Below, piece by piece: positions 10,699 through 22,200 of a stretch of DNA of 64,000 bases. The position numbers and the translations under genes were made by a program. The notes under the pieces are model-generated. The model saw nothing but the letters and a program-made list of their open reading frames with translations. It was not told the origin of the DNA and did not search any database. How positions within the stretch are numbered: position 1 is the stretch's first letter; each line of letters begins with the position of its first letter. This DNA comes from Myrica gale (lineage: Eukaryota > Streptophyta > Magnoliopsida > Fagales > Myricaceae), in contig OZ005600.1 of NCBI GenBank assembly GCA_963930655.1, forward strand, positions 12,837,501 through 12,901,500, written 5' to 3'.

Positions 10699-11673
10699 TT
10701 CTCTCACAGTTATTATTACAGCAACGTCTATCATATGTCCGCCTGGACGAATTCTTATATTATTTTTTCTGAACCCATCAGCATATCCAACTAGGGATGT
10801 TGCACTGTAACATTGAAAAGGATAATCGATTGCATGCTGGCCGGTCAGAATGGCCACTCCGTATGTCTCAAAAGTTACATATATAGCCTCCAGGCAAACT
10901 GGAATTTCCTTGTCCCGGACACCACGGACACATCTCTAACAGGGTCCAACTGCTTGCTAATTCCTTGTATTTGTAAGCTGCTTCCGATGTATGCCTGATT
11001 TGTAAACACAATCGAGGGCACAACCTATGAATTCATGCCCACAATCGATATGAGACTAACCCCAACAATCTCCCCTTCACACATCAGGTCTAGGTTAGGA
11101 GAAGATAACTCGTTTTTCCCATAGATTGTTGGGTTCGAGACTTGTTGGTAAACCTGAGCTCTGATACCATTACTGTTGGGTGGTCTTGGGCCTTCTCAAC
11201 CTCAAAAGCTAGCTCAAAAGGTGAGATTTTCCCTCACACTTATAAACTGACCAACAACCGGCCCTTCACACATCAGGTATAGGTTGGGAGAAGACAACTC
11301 GTTTTTTTCCATAGATTGTTGGGTTCGAGACTTGTTGGTAAACCTAGGTCTCTGACACCATTACTATTGGGTGGTCTTGGGCCTTCTCAACCTCAAAAGC
11401 TAGCTCAAGATATGAGATTTTCCCTCACACTTATAAACTGACCAACAACCGGTCATTCCACAACTGATGTGGGAATAACCCAAACAGAGGGTACCAAAAT
11501 GGGTAAACGTCCAGGCTTTACCGGCCATGCCCGCAACTAGGATGGTTCTTGCATTCAAAGAGCCGAAGGCTATGTTTCTTTAAGGCCCTTGCTTCGGCCA
11601 AGTACACGGTCGTGGCTAAAACCAAAGCTAGGACTATATTGGTGAGTCTTTTTGGTACTAAATTTGGTGCCAT
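10699..11673 (-). pseudogene. Third dirigent gene copy, disrupted
   Basis: The ATG at 11673 begins MAPNLVPKRLTNIVL and a signal peptide almost identical to the intact gene. About 25-30 bases are then missing after LKK, which shifts the frame. Homology to the intact gene runs to about 11486, stops for about 470 bp of foreign repeat, and resumes from about 11010 to 10699 (C-terminal half and 3' UTR). About 115 bp of coding sequence were lost at the repeat. The 3' UTR is then cut by the LINE. The promoter and TATA box are still recognisable. It cannot make a dirigent protein. Confidence 0.88.
11013..11485. repeat. Foreign insertion with a 189-bp tandem repeat (two copies and a bit)
   Basis: Copy one spans about 11073-11261 and copy two about 11262-11452, both beginning CCCTTCACACATCAGG and ending ACCAACAACCGG. 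Partial further copies with GATGTGGGAATAACCC-like sequence lie at both margins. No frame is coding. It replaces part of the dirigent pseudogene. It resembles an untranslated piece of a retroelement, but I cannot name a family. Confidence 0.75.
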
Positions 11674-11766
11674 GGCCATGGTGGCTAATTGAGAAAATAG
11701 GAATGGGCTAGGTACGTAGGAAGAGAAAGAGTTTAGAGTGTGTTCTTCTGAGGTGCTGCGTGGTCT

Positions 11767-11775
11767 CTATTTATA
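11767..11775 (-). promoter_or_regulatory. TATA box left over from the dirigent pseudogene
   Basis: TATAAATAG on the minus strand, 94 bp before the relic ATG at 11673, with the same flanks as the intact gene's TATA box. Confidence 0.6.
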
Positions 11776-11942
11776 ATTAGGTAAGCGAGACAATATTTTT
11801 GCTGCCTCGTATTCAACAGACTAATTCTATATTTTCCATTCTATTCAAGAGGGAAAACCATTTTCGATCCATTTCCACCTGGTAGATGTTTAATCTTCAT
11901 GTTGATCTCTGGCCGAGAGTGCTTGGTGACAACTAATTAAAT

Positions 11943-12901
11943 CACAGGCAGAACCAGCTAGGGGTCGTGGGGGGCCACCGCCCCAGTTGGATCCTCCAAA
12001 CAGAAATTTTTTCTATGGGTTTTTCCTGACCAACCCCAGCCCGCCCCCCTTTGCAATTTTTTCCCTATCTATTGGTGTAAAAGACACAAAAAAGATAGAA
12101 AAGAAATGAAGAGGGAAATTTGCTAAAACTTAAAAGCTTCTTCCCTAGGGACAGGTCATGTTTCTTATCTTGGGTTCCTAGAGATAGAAATGTTTTTTTT
12201 CTCATTCTATAGCTCAATGGGCTGTAGCCAGTGATCTTTTCGGTTCAGTTGAAATTCGACTATCCCCACACATATGTTAGTGCATGTGGGGCTGAACTTT
12301 ATTTGATTTAAAGTTTTAGTTAATGATGTCAAGGAAAAAATAAAGTTTTGTCTTGAAGATGAGTCGGTAATAAATGTGGATAGAGTGATTTTGGTTAATG
12401 ATTTATGAAATTTGTGAATAATTAGTGCTTGAATAATAATTGTGAATATGTTAATTTTTAGATTAAATTAGTTTATGATTTTTGTTTTGTTTAGAGAATG
12501 TATAAGTTTTCGATAAAAAAAAATTCAGCTAGTGTGGAGCCGTCTAATACTCCTAACGTGTTTATTATTTCTATTGTGTAATCTCAATTACTAATTTCAA
12601 TTATTAATGTGAATTTGAAACAATTTATCTCATTCAAATTTCACACTGAATTTTTTATAAAACTATTGAGAACGAAGTCATTTTGCAACATTTTCAAAAG
12701 ATACAGACTTGTAGGATCTAATTACCACCTTTCAATCTCAGCATATATACGGTACGTGTATTTCAAAAAATGTAATGATTTTAATCCTAAATTTTCGATA
12801 TTTTAACTCTAAAACACTTTTTGCATTACTTAGGAAAACAATTTTTTATTATTTTGTCTTAGAAGTCGCACCCATCAAGTTATGTCCTGGTTCTGCCACT
12901 G
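11943..12901. mobile_element. Non-autonomous hAT element (959 bp), exact 8-bp target duplication
   Basis: The left end CACAGGCAGAACC and the inverted right end CAGTGGCAGAACC match at 11 of 13 positions. Both flanks carry AATTAAAT (11935-11942 and 12902-12909), a perfect 8-bp duplication. CAGTGGC ends with 8-bp duplications are known for plant hAT elements. The interior is AT-rich and the short open frames show no transposase features. Confidence 0.82.
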
Positions 12902-12909
12902 AATTAAAT

Positions 12910-13560
12910 GATCAAATATTTTGCTCTTTCTCTCTCTCTAAAGAAATAAAGGTGAATGTTATAGAATTCTAGGAAAATGAAATTTTGAATTGTCTGATTA
13001 AAGTATTATTAGTGTTTAATTATAAGTTTTGAGACTGAAAAAGTACCAAGTACTTCATAATTTGACCCAAAAAAAACCTAGTGCAGACAAGTTCAACGTA
13101 ATTCGTTGGGGTCGAGATTCTATTCCAACAACACCGCTCCATAGATGTCCAGATGGACTCGCTGAGCTGGATCTGTTGCTACCAATTGATATTTTATATT
13201 TTAATAAAAAAATATTTGAAATTTTATTTGAAAATAATTTTTCTAACTTTATGAGATACAAAATTACTAATCAAATTTTTATATTCAAGATTTGTTAACA
13301 TGTTACTTTCAATTGATAGAATGGTTAATTCATTTAGTCTTTCCTGTGACATTGTCGACAATAAATAAGATTTTATTAGTTTAAGTTTTGAAAAACTTAT
13401 TTCTCTAGAAACAACTATCACTGAAAATTTGTTAAGAGTATTCTATAAGCAATGCATATATTTGAAAAATAATCTAATTATTTTATATAATTTAATGTTT
13501 CAATTGGAGTATTGATTTTGAAAAACAATCAAAAGTTCTATGCAAACTTTCTTAGACCAT
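12910..13560. other. AT-rich intergenic stretch, no gene seen
   Basis: A GC-richer island at about 13080-13190 stands out from the AT-rich surroundings but matches no family I recognise. The short frames on either strand look like chance. Confidence 0.5.
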
Positions 13561-13614
13561 TCTAATGTCAGTCTAAGGCTAACTTTTCGTAAAACAAGGC
13601 TTGCTTTGTTTCAT

Positions 13615-14700
13615 CATGCATGTAAAACAAGGCTTGAGTGAAATTCGACTACACAGAGAAGGGTTTTGCTTCAACACGTCACTTCATGGTTTTTTTTCTT
13701 TTATTTTTTATTCCACTTTCAATACTTCTTGTTTTCCTTTGTTTCAATTTTCAAGAATTTTCACGATTTTTTCACAGGGTCACACTCAGTCTGACTGTCT
13801 TTCTTTGTGACGTTGAACATAATAGAGATTATTTTACAGGTTAGTGTAATAGATAATTTGCAAGGAAAAAATGGAGAATTCGACCCAAAATTCAAAGAAC
13901 ACTCTGGAATTCAATAAAATTCTCAATATTCGGGAAATAATCAAAAACAACCCACAAGCCGGGTTAAAATAGCTGAAAATCTACCATTAATAGGATTTTT
14001 CCAAAAATAGCAAAACCCTAAAAGTCTTACTAAAATGAAATACGGAAAGAAATCAAAAGACTACAAAAAATCTGGCCCAAATCTGGTTCAGAATTACTTC
14101 TTAATCGATAAATAGAAGGTTATCATAAATAGCAAAAAATAACTAAAAATAAATTTCGAAAAGGAAAACAGCGGATATAGGGTTCGAAACGAGGTGCACC
14201 GAGCGTAGCTGGGTGGCCATGACGTGCGCGCCGAAATTAGTTTTCATAATTGGGGTCACGGGCGCGAAACGAGGTGCACCGAGCGTAGCTTGGTGTCCAT
14301 GACGTGCACGCCGAAATTAGTTTTCATAATTGGGGTCACGGGCGCGAATCAGACACTTGTAGCTAAAGTTATGGCCAAAAAATCAACACGTGCACGAAAC
14401 TGTCCCAATTAGGCTAGATCACGATTTCTTGTCATCCTTGCGCTGATCTGCCCGCTCCAAATAATTCAGCGCCATTAATGAGCAATCTGACAGCTCGGCG
14501 TCGTCTGACTCGGATCCTCCTGCATCACTTTGTTTCCAAACGTCACTTCAAGGCTTTTTTTATTTATTTATTTCACTTTCGAGGTTTCTTAGTTATTGCT
14601 TTGTTTCAACTTTCAACAACTCAAGTTTTGTTCACAAGGTCGCACCCACACACACACCCACAGTCTGCAGACTGCACAAAGCGCATTGTACAATATACAA
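13615..14700. repeat. Diverged direct repeat about 0.9 kb apart
   Basis: The segment at about 13655-13800 (CGTCACTTCATGG, a T-rich run, CACTTTCAATACTT, TTTGTTTCAATTTTCAA, CACAGGGTCACAC) reappears in diverged form at about 14535-14680. This looks like the two ends of an old element or a duplicated untranslated region. The middle is non-coding and contains an 80-bp tandem repeat listed separately. Confidence 0.5.
14186..14345. repeat. Tandem duplication, two 80-bp copies
   Basis: GAAACGAGGTGCACCGAGCG begins at 14186 and again at 14266. The two 80-bp units differ at only a few positions (for example GGGTGGCCAT versus TGGTGTCCAT). The unit is GC-rich compared with its surroundings and is not obviously coding. 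Confidence 0.9.
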
Positions 14701-14732
14701 AATATTTTTTCTTTTCTTTTTTTAGAGGAATT

Positions 14733-16085
14733 GGCAATATGGTCACTAAGTTTATACCACGCTGACGATTTAGTCATTAGGTTTTATTTTTTTACTATAT
14801 GGTCACTCAGTCCATACCCTCGTGACGATTTGGTCCTGCCGTCAAACTTTCGTCAATCCATTTAACGGAATGTCCTGCCACGTTAGCCAGATTAACACGT
14901 CAACCAAAATCCTTAAGCAAAACGCTGCGTTTAGTCATGTAAATTAAAGGAAAATTGAAAATATGGTCATTAGGTTTATACCTTGCTGACGATTTAGTCA
15001 CTAAGTTTATTTATTTTTACATTGTGGCGCCACTGAGTCAATACCCCGTGTGATGATTTGGTCCTTCCGTCCATATTTCGTCAATCCATTTAACAAAATA
15101 CAATGTCACGTCAGCCTTAAAAAAATATTTATTATGACCCACTACTATATTTGCGGAGCCCTATGTGGATGTGACAAGAGCTAAAAAAGAAAGAAAAATA
15201 ATAATATATATCATGGTTTCCTTCCTCGCAATACATGAATGAGAGGAGAAATTTGAATAATTATTCCTTATGGGCATTAGTAGATTATAAAGATGGTCAG
15301 TTGTCTCATCCCTTATCATCTTTTTCATACTTTGAAGCCTAATTAATTTTCTGCTCTATTGGGTTATGATTTACAGAATAAACTCAACCTTATCATCAGT
15401 CATGCTACCTTTGCTGATCTATTTGCAACAACTACCACGTGATAATATCAATTTTTTTAAGCAAGTGAATATAAATTTGTATTGCTTATATAAAAAAAGA
15501 ATATAAATTTTCGTGAAGTATAAATATATTATTACATTAGGGACAGAGCTAATCCCAATGGATTTATAGTATGAGCGTAAATGGAAGCTGGAGTTACTTG
15601 TGTTTCCGAGTCAAATTTTTGGTTTTTTTAAATAATCTCTAATTTTCTATTAAATTATTATTTTTATTACAATAAATATAAAAATTCATTCATCATTTTT
15701 TTAGATATAGTGACGGAATATGGATGGAAGGACCATATCGTTACATAAGTATGGACTCAGTGACCAAAATGTAAAAAAAAAAGTAAACCTAATGACTATT
15801 TGGTCAGGAGTATAAATTACCTAGTGACCAAATTGTCAATTTCCCTTAAATGACAAAATGCTGCGTTTTATTTAATGATGATCTGGCGTGGTTAATCTGG
15901 CTAACGTGTGGCGCTGACGTGTTAAAAAACTGACGTGGTAGAACATTCCGTTAAATGGATTGACAGAGGTTTGACGATAGGACCAAATCATCACGAGGGT
16001 ATGGACTGAGTGACCATATAGTAAAAAAAAATGAAACCTAGTGACTAAATCGTCAACATGGTATAAACTTAGTGATCATATTGCC
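14733..16085. mobile_element. Element with long terminal inverted repeats (about 380 bp each)
   Basis: The left arm (14733 to about 15125) begins GGCAATATGGTCACTAAG. The right arm (about 15705-16085) is its diverged reverse complement. Each arm itself contains two related units with GACGATTTAGTCA and TTTGGTCCT-type blocks, so the arms are internally duplicated. The roughly 580-bp centre is AT-rich and non-coding. Long inverted repeats suggest a Mutator-like or foldback element without transposase. The 9 bases on each side do not match, so no target duplication supports the exact ends. Confidence 0.65.
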
Positions 16086-16124
16086 ATTTTTCTCTTTTTT
16101 ATTGCTTTCCTTTCAACTTGTTCT

Positions 16125-16212
16125 TCTTCTTCTTCTTCGTTTGTTTTTCATCGTGTTTAGGGGTCTTTCTATTTTCTTTTATTATTATTATTATTCTTCT
16201 TCTTCTTCTTCT
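16125..16212. repeat. TTC and ATT trinucleotide microsatellites
   Basis: CTT/TTC runs at about 16123-16138 and 16196-16213, with an ATT run at about 16180-16195 between them. They directly follow the long inverted-repeat element. Confidence 0.85.
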
Positions 16213-16624
16213 TTTCTCTCTAAGTAATGGGGCCTCTTACTCAAGGTGAGACCTTAGGAGTTGCCTAAGTTGCCTTACCCTTGAGCCGGCCTTGTCCTTG
16301 AGCCATCATCCCAACTTTGGTCAGCTTGAATTGGTCAAAGGGTTTGACAAATGTACTCAACGGCACAGTGGTGGTAGATGCAAAATTAGACCTTGTTGTT
16401 GAGGTATTGTTAGAGATAATATCATAATCAAATGTTAAAGATTTGATATAATATTATGGTTATCACGGTATCAAAGATTTGATATTGTTATCAAGATTCA
16501 AATTTCAAATGTAGATATTCAAATTTAAATGTATTGTCTCTATAAATAGAGTCCTTCAATTTGTAATCTGTATGGACTTATAATACAAAACACAATCATA
16601 GAGGGCTTTCACAGTGGATATAGA

Positions 16625-17146
16625 CACTGGCGGATTTACGAGGGAGCCTTGGCCCCAATGTAAAAAAAAATTGTTATGATTTTTTTTTATAACTAACATG
16701 TCTCCTTTAACCCGTGTGACCCCCCTCTTGTAATTTATAGACTGAGAAGTATGTTTGAGGTAATTGAAATTTTTTAGAGGACATGTTCAATCTTTTAATA
16801 TTCTATTGGATCCGCACTCTGTACCATCTTGGAGGTCGAATGTTTGAACATGTCTTCTCTTTTTCACTTGTTAAACGAAAAGTAAAGATAGAGCTTGAGT
16901 GTTCTTTCTTCCAATAACAAGAAAAGGGGCAAGGTGCAAAGGCTAAGCAGCTCTGCCTTAAAATTTGTACATATTTAACATTTTGTACCTGTATTTCAAG
17001 AAAATTTATTTTTAATATTTTTAGTCTTTAATTTTCAATATTTTAACTCTAAGACATTTTTTTGCATTACGTAGCAAAAAAGAATTTCCTGTCATTTTCC
17101 CTTAGGAGTTGGCCCCCCTTCAGATTCATTCTTGGCTCCGCCACTG
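16625..17146. mobile_element. Small hAT element (522 bp) inside the TRIM left LTR
   Basis: The ends are CACTGGCGG and CCGCCACTG, flanked by GATATAGA (16617-16624) and GATATAGG (17147-17154), an 8-bp duplication with one mismatch. It interrupts the LTR between blocks that are contiguous in LTR2, so it inserted after the TRIM did. It has no coding capacity. Confidence 0.85.
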
Positions 17147-17227
17147 GATATAGGTCTTCTAGACCAAACCAATTAAAATCTCTTGTCTTTTGTTACTATT
17201 TATCTCCCCTCTTCATATTTTTCTTCT

Positions 17228-17238
17228 TGGTATCAAAG
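17228..17238 (+). other. Primer-binding site of the TRIM element
   Basis: TGGTATCAAAG directly follows the left LTR. Plant LTR retrotransposons commonly use TGGTATCAGAGC, complementary to the 3' end of initiator methionine tRNA; one base differs here. Confidence 0.65.
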
Positions 17239-17382
17239 TAACAAAACATGTCTTCCGCATCCTTAAATGTTGGCAATTTTGTCATTCTTCGTTTGAATGT
17301 TTTTCACCTTAGCTGTACTTACAACAAACGCATTTGCAATGAAAAAAAGAGGTGAGTGAAAGAGAGAAAAAAAAAGCATGAG

Positions 17383-17570
17383 ATATGTTTGGCAAGGGTA
17401 GTGTGCCTATGATTTCAAGGTCCGATCACTTTCAGCCACTCTTCAAGGTCGTGTGCCTATAATATGATTTCAAGATCCGATCAAATTTAAAAGAAAAAAA
17501 GTGATATGTTCAGCAAGGAGCAAGATGGTGTGCCTATGATTTCAAGGTCTGATCACCTTCATATCTCATT
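17383..17570. repeat. Degenerate repeats inside the TRIM
   Basis: The phrase GTGCCTATGATTTCAAGGTC, or a close variant (GTGTGCCTATAATATGATTTCAAGATCC), occurs three times at roughly 50-70-bp spacing. It is non-coding and probably arose by local slippage within the element. Confidence 0.6.
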
Positions 17571-17904
17571 TTTCAAACACAAGATTTCAGATTTCTCCAT
17601 CTTGTATTTGAGGGAGGATGTTAAAGACAATATCATAATCAAATGTCAAAGATTTGATATGATATTATGGTTATCACGACATCAAAGATTTGATATTGTT
17701 ATCAAGATTCAAATTTCAAATGTAGATATTCAAATTTAAATGTACTGTCTCTATAAATAGAGACCTTCAATTTGTAATACTTATACTACAAACGAGTCAT
17801 AGAGGGCTTTCACAGTGGATGTAGTTCTTTTAGACCAAACCACTTAAAATCTCTTGTCTCTTGTTATTATTTCTCTCCCCTCTTCATTCTAACATTTTTC
17901 TTCT

Positions 17905-18990
17905 GGTATCTCCTGGGTATTGTACTTCCTATTTCAATAGTATAGGATGGTAATCGCTTCTTCCAATTTTTCGGCTTAAATGGTTTTACTGTATTTTTTT
18001 GATGTATCGCTAGTTTATATCTAAGAGAAAAATAGGTTATTATGTTTTGTTGCCTTTTATTGTTTATCTTATTTTGTGTCTATTTGATGTTTGTTTTTTT
18101 TCTCTAACTATTTGATGTTTGTTATGACAATATTCTTCCGCTACAAGTAAAGTCTATTAATAAATTTTTGAGTTACCGGTCTTTTTCATGTTACTGTTAC
18201 TAGTTTTGACTATTTATGGTCCCATTAGGAATTTGACTCCAACTTCTTTTGATAGCACGTTTCACCGTCACATTGAACAGATTTGTGCCCTCCCTCGCTA
18301 TGTTTGATTATGTTTTTTAAAATATTTTTTTGTAATAATTAATAAAATTATTTGAGATTTTTTTTAAAGAGATATTTAGAAAGAGAATATTTTTTAAATT
18401 TATTCTCTCGAAGAAAGTGAGAGTGAGAAAGTATGTTTGGAAAGAAGATTTTTGTAAATAGGTTTTTATTAATTTCTTTTAAAAAGAAATGTGATTTTTG
18501 TGTTGTTTTTCATTGAAATTGAGATCAATGTATGGAAAAAAAAAATCATGTTTAGATTATGAACTGGTTGAGGAGTCCCTGTTATCCAGTCCAAAAAAAA
18601 ATAGCTCTATATTATTATCTTGTTGTCTTCTCATTGTATAAACTATAAAGTACTGGAAATGCAAACAAGTCAACCCTCTAACGTTGTATGTTAATATGTC
18701 GCATGTGCACCAAGTTGAGATCCGTCAAACAGAAAACCCCATTGGATAAAGCAAGGGAACTTCCGAAGGCAAATATGTCAACGCCCGCTAGTCATGGGAC
18801 TTGTGCTTTATTCCTTGAGCATATGCCAATCCCACCAAGCAAGATTTTGGACATCATTATTCGAGCATTCACAAGCAACCGCACGCATTAAACGCCCTTT
18901 AGAAAATATATTTTCTGCTAATTGTTTTTTTTATTGCTATCAATCCCGTAAGTCGTGAATTTATCCAACTTATGCTCCCACCAACCACGA
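17905..18990. other. AT-rich intergenic stretch, no gene seen
   Basis: T-rich runs and short chance frames only. An open frame around 18688-18891 has no recognisable family. Nothing else is supported. Confidence 0.5.
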
Positions 18991-18994
18991 TGAT

Positions 18995-19140
18995 TAGGGG
19001 TGAACACAACCGGACTGCGGACCGGACCGGATTTGAGATCCGATCCAGTTCTAGTTCTTAAAATGCGGTCCGGTCCAGACCGGATAAGTCCAGTTAAGGA
19101 TAGTTATTAAAATACGGTCCGGTTCGGTCTTTTTTTTTAT
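18995..19140. mobile_element. Orphan hAT-like end
   Basis: TAGGGGTGAACACAACCGG followed by clustered CGGTCCGG/CCGGACC motifs looks like the terminus and subterminal repeats of a hAT element. Homology is lost after about 19140 and no partner end or duplication was found, so it is a truncated relic. Confidence 0.4.
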
Positions 19141-19294
19141 ATGTCGTCGTATGATTTTCCTTCAACATAAACATAGATAGACTTAATTTTAACCACAATA
19201 CCCCCTACATTTTCTGTCCTGTCCTTAAAAACTAAAAACGCTCACCATTTGAGACTGCAAACAATTGCTCACTGTTTGCAGTGCACTTGCTCCT

Positions 19295-22200
19295 TCACAT
19301 GTTCTTTTTCATATCGGGATGTGACAAGCTTTGGTCAATTGACTCTAACTGGTTACGAAGGTTTTGGTTGTCCTCCACCAAACGGTCATATTCCAAAAGG
19401 AATCCTTCAGATTGCTTTCTCAGTGCCTCTGCTTCAGCTTCAGCGGTCTTTGCCTCCTTTGCTTTTGCCTCACATTCAGACTCCAGCTTCCCGATCTTTG
19501 TCCTCAGCGCAGCCATCTGTTCCCCTATGGCCTTAAGCTCACTGCCATTTTTCGAATCCTCCAAACTCCGATTTTGTTTTTTTGCAGCCTCCATGGTCTT
19601 CCTGAGTATACGAAGTTCTCTAATGTAATGATGTAATCTATCTATCATCAGCGAGAGGAAGAGAACAAATCCTGCATGTAAAGTAATTCATTTATCTCAA
19701 ATTCAACACTAACAATAGTACGCAAAATTATAGAAAGCAAATGAAGAAAACAAAGTTAGTTGGAAAGGTAAGGATTCTAAGTCAAAACCAGGTATCACTG
19801 GCTGCTGAGCACACTGGTCTTGTTTTCCCCTTTTACCTGGGTAGGTCTACTGCACAACTCAGGAAGGGACGGGTTCCCTTGATGACAGGGTATCAGCTAT
19901 CCTGAAACTTACCATTACCCTTATATTTACATAACTGGGGAGAAAAGCAAAATATAAAACCTATGAACCAACAAGGAGGAATGTTGACAAGTTGTGTCCG
20001 TAGATTGTGAACTCAGAACTGACCAACACATTCAATCAGATGTGATATGGAAAAGCCCGCTCCTAAAGTATAAACTTACAATATTAGGTGAACAAACATT
20101 AACGAATCCCACAAAACCAAAAAGGGAAAAAATACCAATTTCCACTTGGATGGAGCAAATATAAAGATGTACAGTGAATATTACACCCCCATGACCTTAA
20201 ATATATGGGACTTTTACTTCTACACAATGTGTTTGTGCTTTTTCCCTTTCTTTTGTTTTAATGGGTAGCTGTAAGTTTCCATTCCTTTGGAAGTTCAGGA
20301 AGCGGAGAAGCAAAATTGTTAAGGCAGTTAAAAATTGATGGATGATGTCGAAGAAAATAATACATAATTAATCAAGCAACCTTGATGCTAGCAGTTAAAC
20401 CATGCTAACAGTTGCAGCATTGTGTGATTCCTACTATATCCAAATCAGCAGGAGACGAGACTTATAGCATGCTCTTCTGAACGGGATTAAGGTGATATCT
20501 GATTAATAGGTTAACGAAACATAATTAAAAAATCTCTCTAAGAAAGAAGAGAAAGCAAGAGAACACGAGACTTTGAATTAAGCACATTTGTCTGTCACCA
20601 TCTTAGGCATTATATTTCCAGTTTTTTTTGCATTAATCAGCCCCTCTTCTGCACAGGAGAGAAGACCAGTAACACTAACATAATGAACTACCCAGAATGA
20701 GAAGCGAAGAGAAGCAAAAACAAGAGAGGGCAGGAGGGCAAGTTGAATTGAAACCAAATAAACCTTTACTGCTGGAGTTTACCATAGATAATCACCTTAA
20801 TTGGTAATTCCTTTTGTATCAAAGATACTCATTATGGCAGGCGACCCTCCAGCAGCAATGCATCTAAATCTATGCAACTGTTACATGTCTCCAAAAGGGA
20901 CCTTAGATGTGTAATAAATTCATCTCCCTCATGTGCTTCTTTTCCCTCAGTAATCTCTGAGGTGGCTAGAATCCAAAATGACTGCTGCATTAATAACGGC
21001 CAGTCTATGATCATTCTTCGTCTGGAGTATTTTATCATAGATGACAATTGAAGTTTCCAGACGAAGAATGATCATAGAGTGGCCGTTATTAATGCAGCAG
21101 TCATTTTGGATACTCTTTGGCAAGCCCGAAATGCAGTCCACAATTTTGTTAGAGTGGACTTACAAGGTCTTATAGCCTCTTCTAAGGCTAGAGTCAATGA
21201 TCATCTGATGGCATGGAGTAAGGTGGAGTCGTTGAAACCAAATAGGTGGAAACCTCTGGATATTGGTTGGCTCAAGGTGAACACTGATGTGGCTGTTAGA
21301 GTACAATGGTCTTTTACAGCACTGTCTTGCAGAGACAGTTTCAGCTCCCTCTATTATGTCTACATGGAACGTATTCCGGCTGTGGACCCGTTGCTTGGTG
21401 AAGCACATGCAGTCTTGACTGCTATGAAACAGGCCTCACAACAAGGTTGGCTGCATGTATTTTTTGAATGTGATTCTCTCATGCTTTGTAATGCTATTCA
21501 TGCTGCTACAGATAGCCCCCCTGTGGAGTATTGAGGAGCAAGTGGAAGCTATTTGAGTATTTTTGAATGACCACCAGACTTGGCGCATTTCTTGAATTCC
21601 TAGAGAGGCTAACAGGATGGCGCATCTCCTAGCAAAATGGGCGGCAACTTCGTCCATTTTGGGCCCCATCCAGCTAGATAGGATCCCCTACTATATTACT
21701 CATTGTGATCTCTTGTGAACATTTTGATTTGGCCTGTACTTCTCGGTTTCGAATGAAACATGACTTAGAAAAGGAAAAAAAAAAGATTCCATGTTTAATT
21801 CCTTACATCTCCATGTAATGTTTGCCAATCCCAGTACTACAACTTTGACATACATGCAGCTAAGGGCCTTAGCATTTGCTGAGTGCTTTGGTAGTGTGAA
21901 GTGAGAACAATATGTAGCACCAAACAAATAACTTGGAACACACGCAAAAACTACTGTGATTAGAGAACAAATACCATATACAAGTACCTGAAGAATTCTT
22001 GTCCCTACGAATCCCAAACTTTCCAGTTGGGAGCTAGCTATGTTCAACATTTTGACCAAGCAACAAACCACACCCAGTTTTAATGAAAATCAATGGTTCA
22101 CAATATCAACCAACTGATTTCAAAGCATAGCTTTGATAAAAATGCTAGAAGAAAGTGCTGATAATCCCCGTATTGATAGGCAACATCAAATCGTACTAAG

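Larger units (their letters stand above)
16408..17904 (+). mobile_element. TRIM-like LTR retrotransposon carrying a hAT insertion
   Basis: LTR1 (16408-17227) and LTR2 (17619-17904) share near-identical sequence starting TGTTA(G/A)AGA. Both hold the block GATATTGTTATCAAGATTCA and a TATAAATAGAG promoter-like site. LTR1 is inflated by a 522-bp hAT plus its 8-bp duplication; without them it is about 290 bp, like LTR2 (286 bp). TGGTATCAAAG at 17228 follows LTR1 directly and matches the common primer site for initiator-Met tRNA. A purine run (GAGGGAGGA) precedes LTR2. GGTAT flanks both outer ends (16403-16407 and 17905-17909). The interior is about 390 bp and non-coding, so the element is non-autonomous. 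Confidence 0.8.

Noticed and set aside
16086..16094. 9-bp target duplication for the long inverted-repeat element
   Set aside because: The 9 bases on the two sides (AGAGGAATT and ATTTTTCTC) do not match, so a Mutator-type assignment cannot rest on them.
18688..18891. Open frame of 67 codons
   Set aside because: No motif, no homologous-looking segment and no promoter context.
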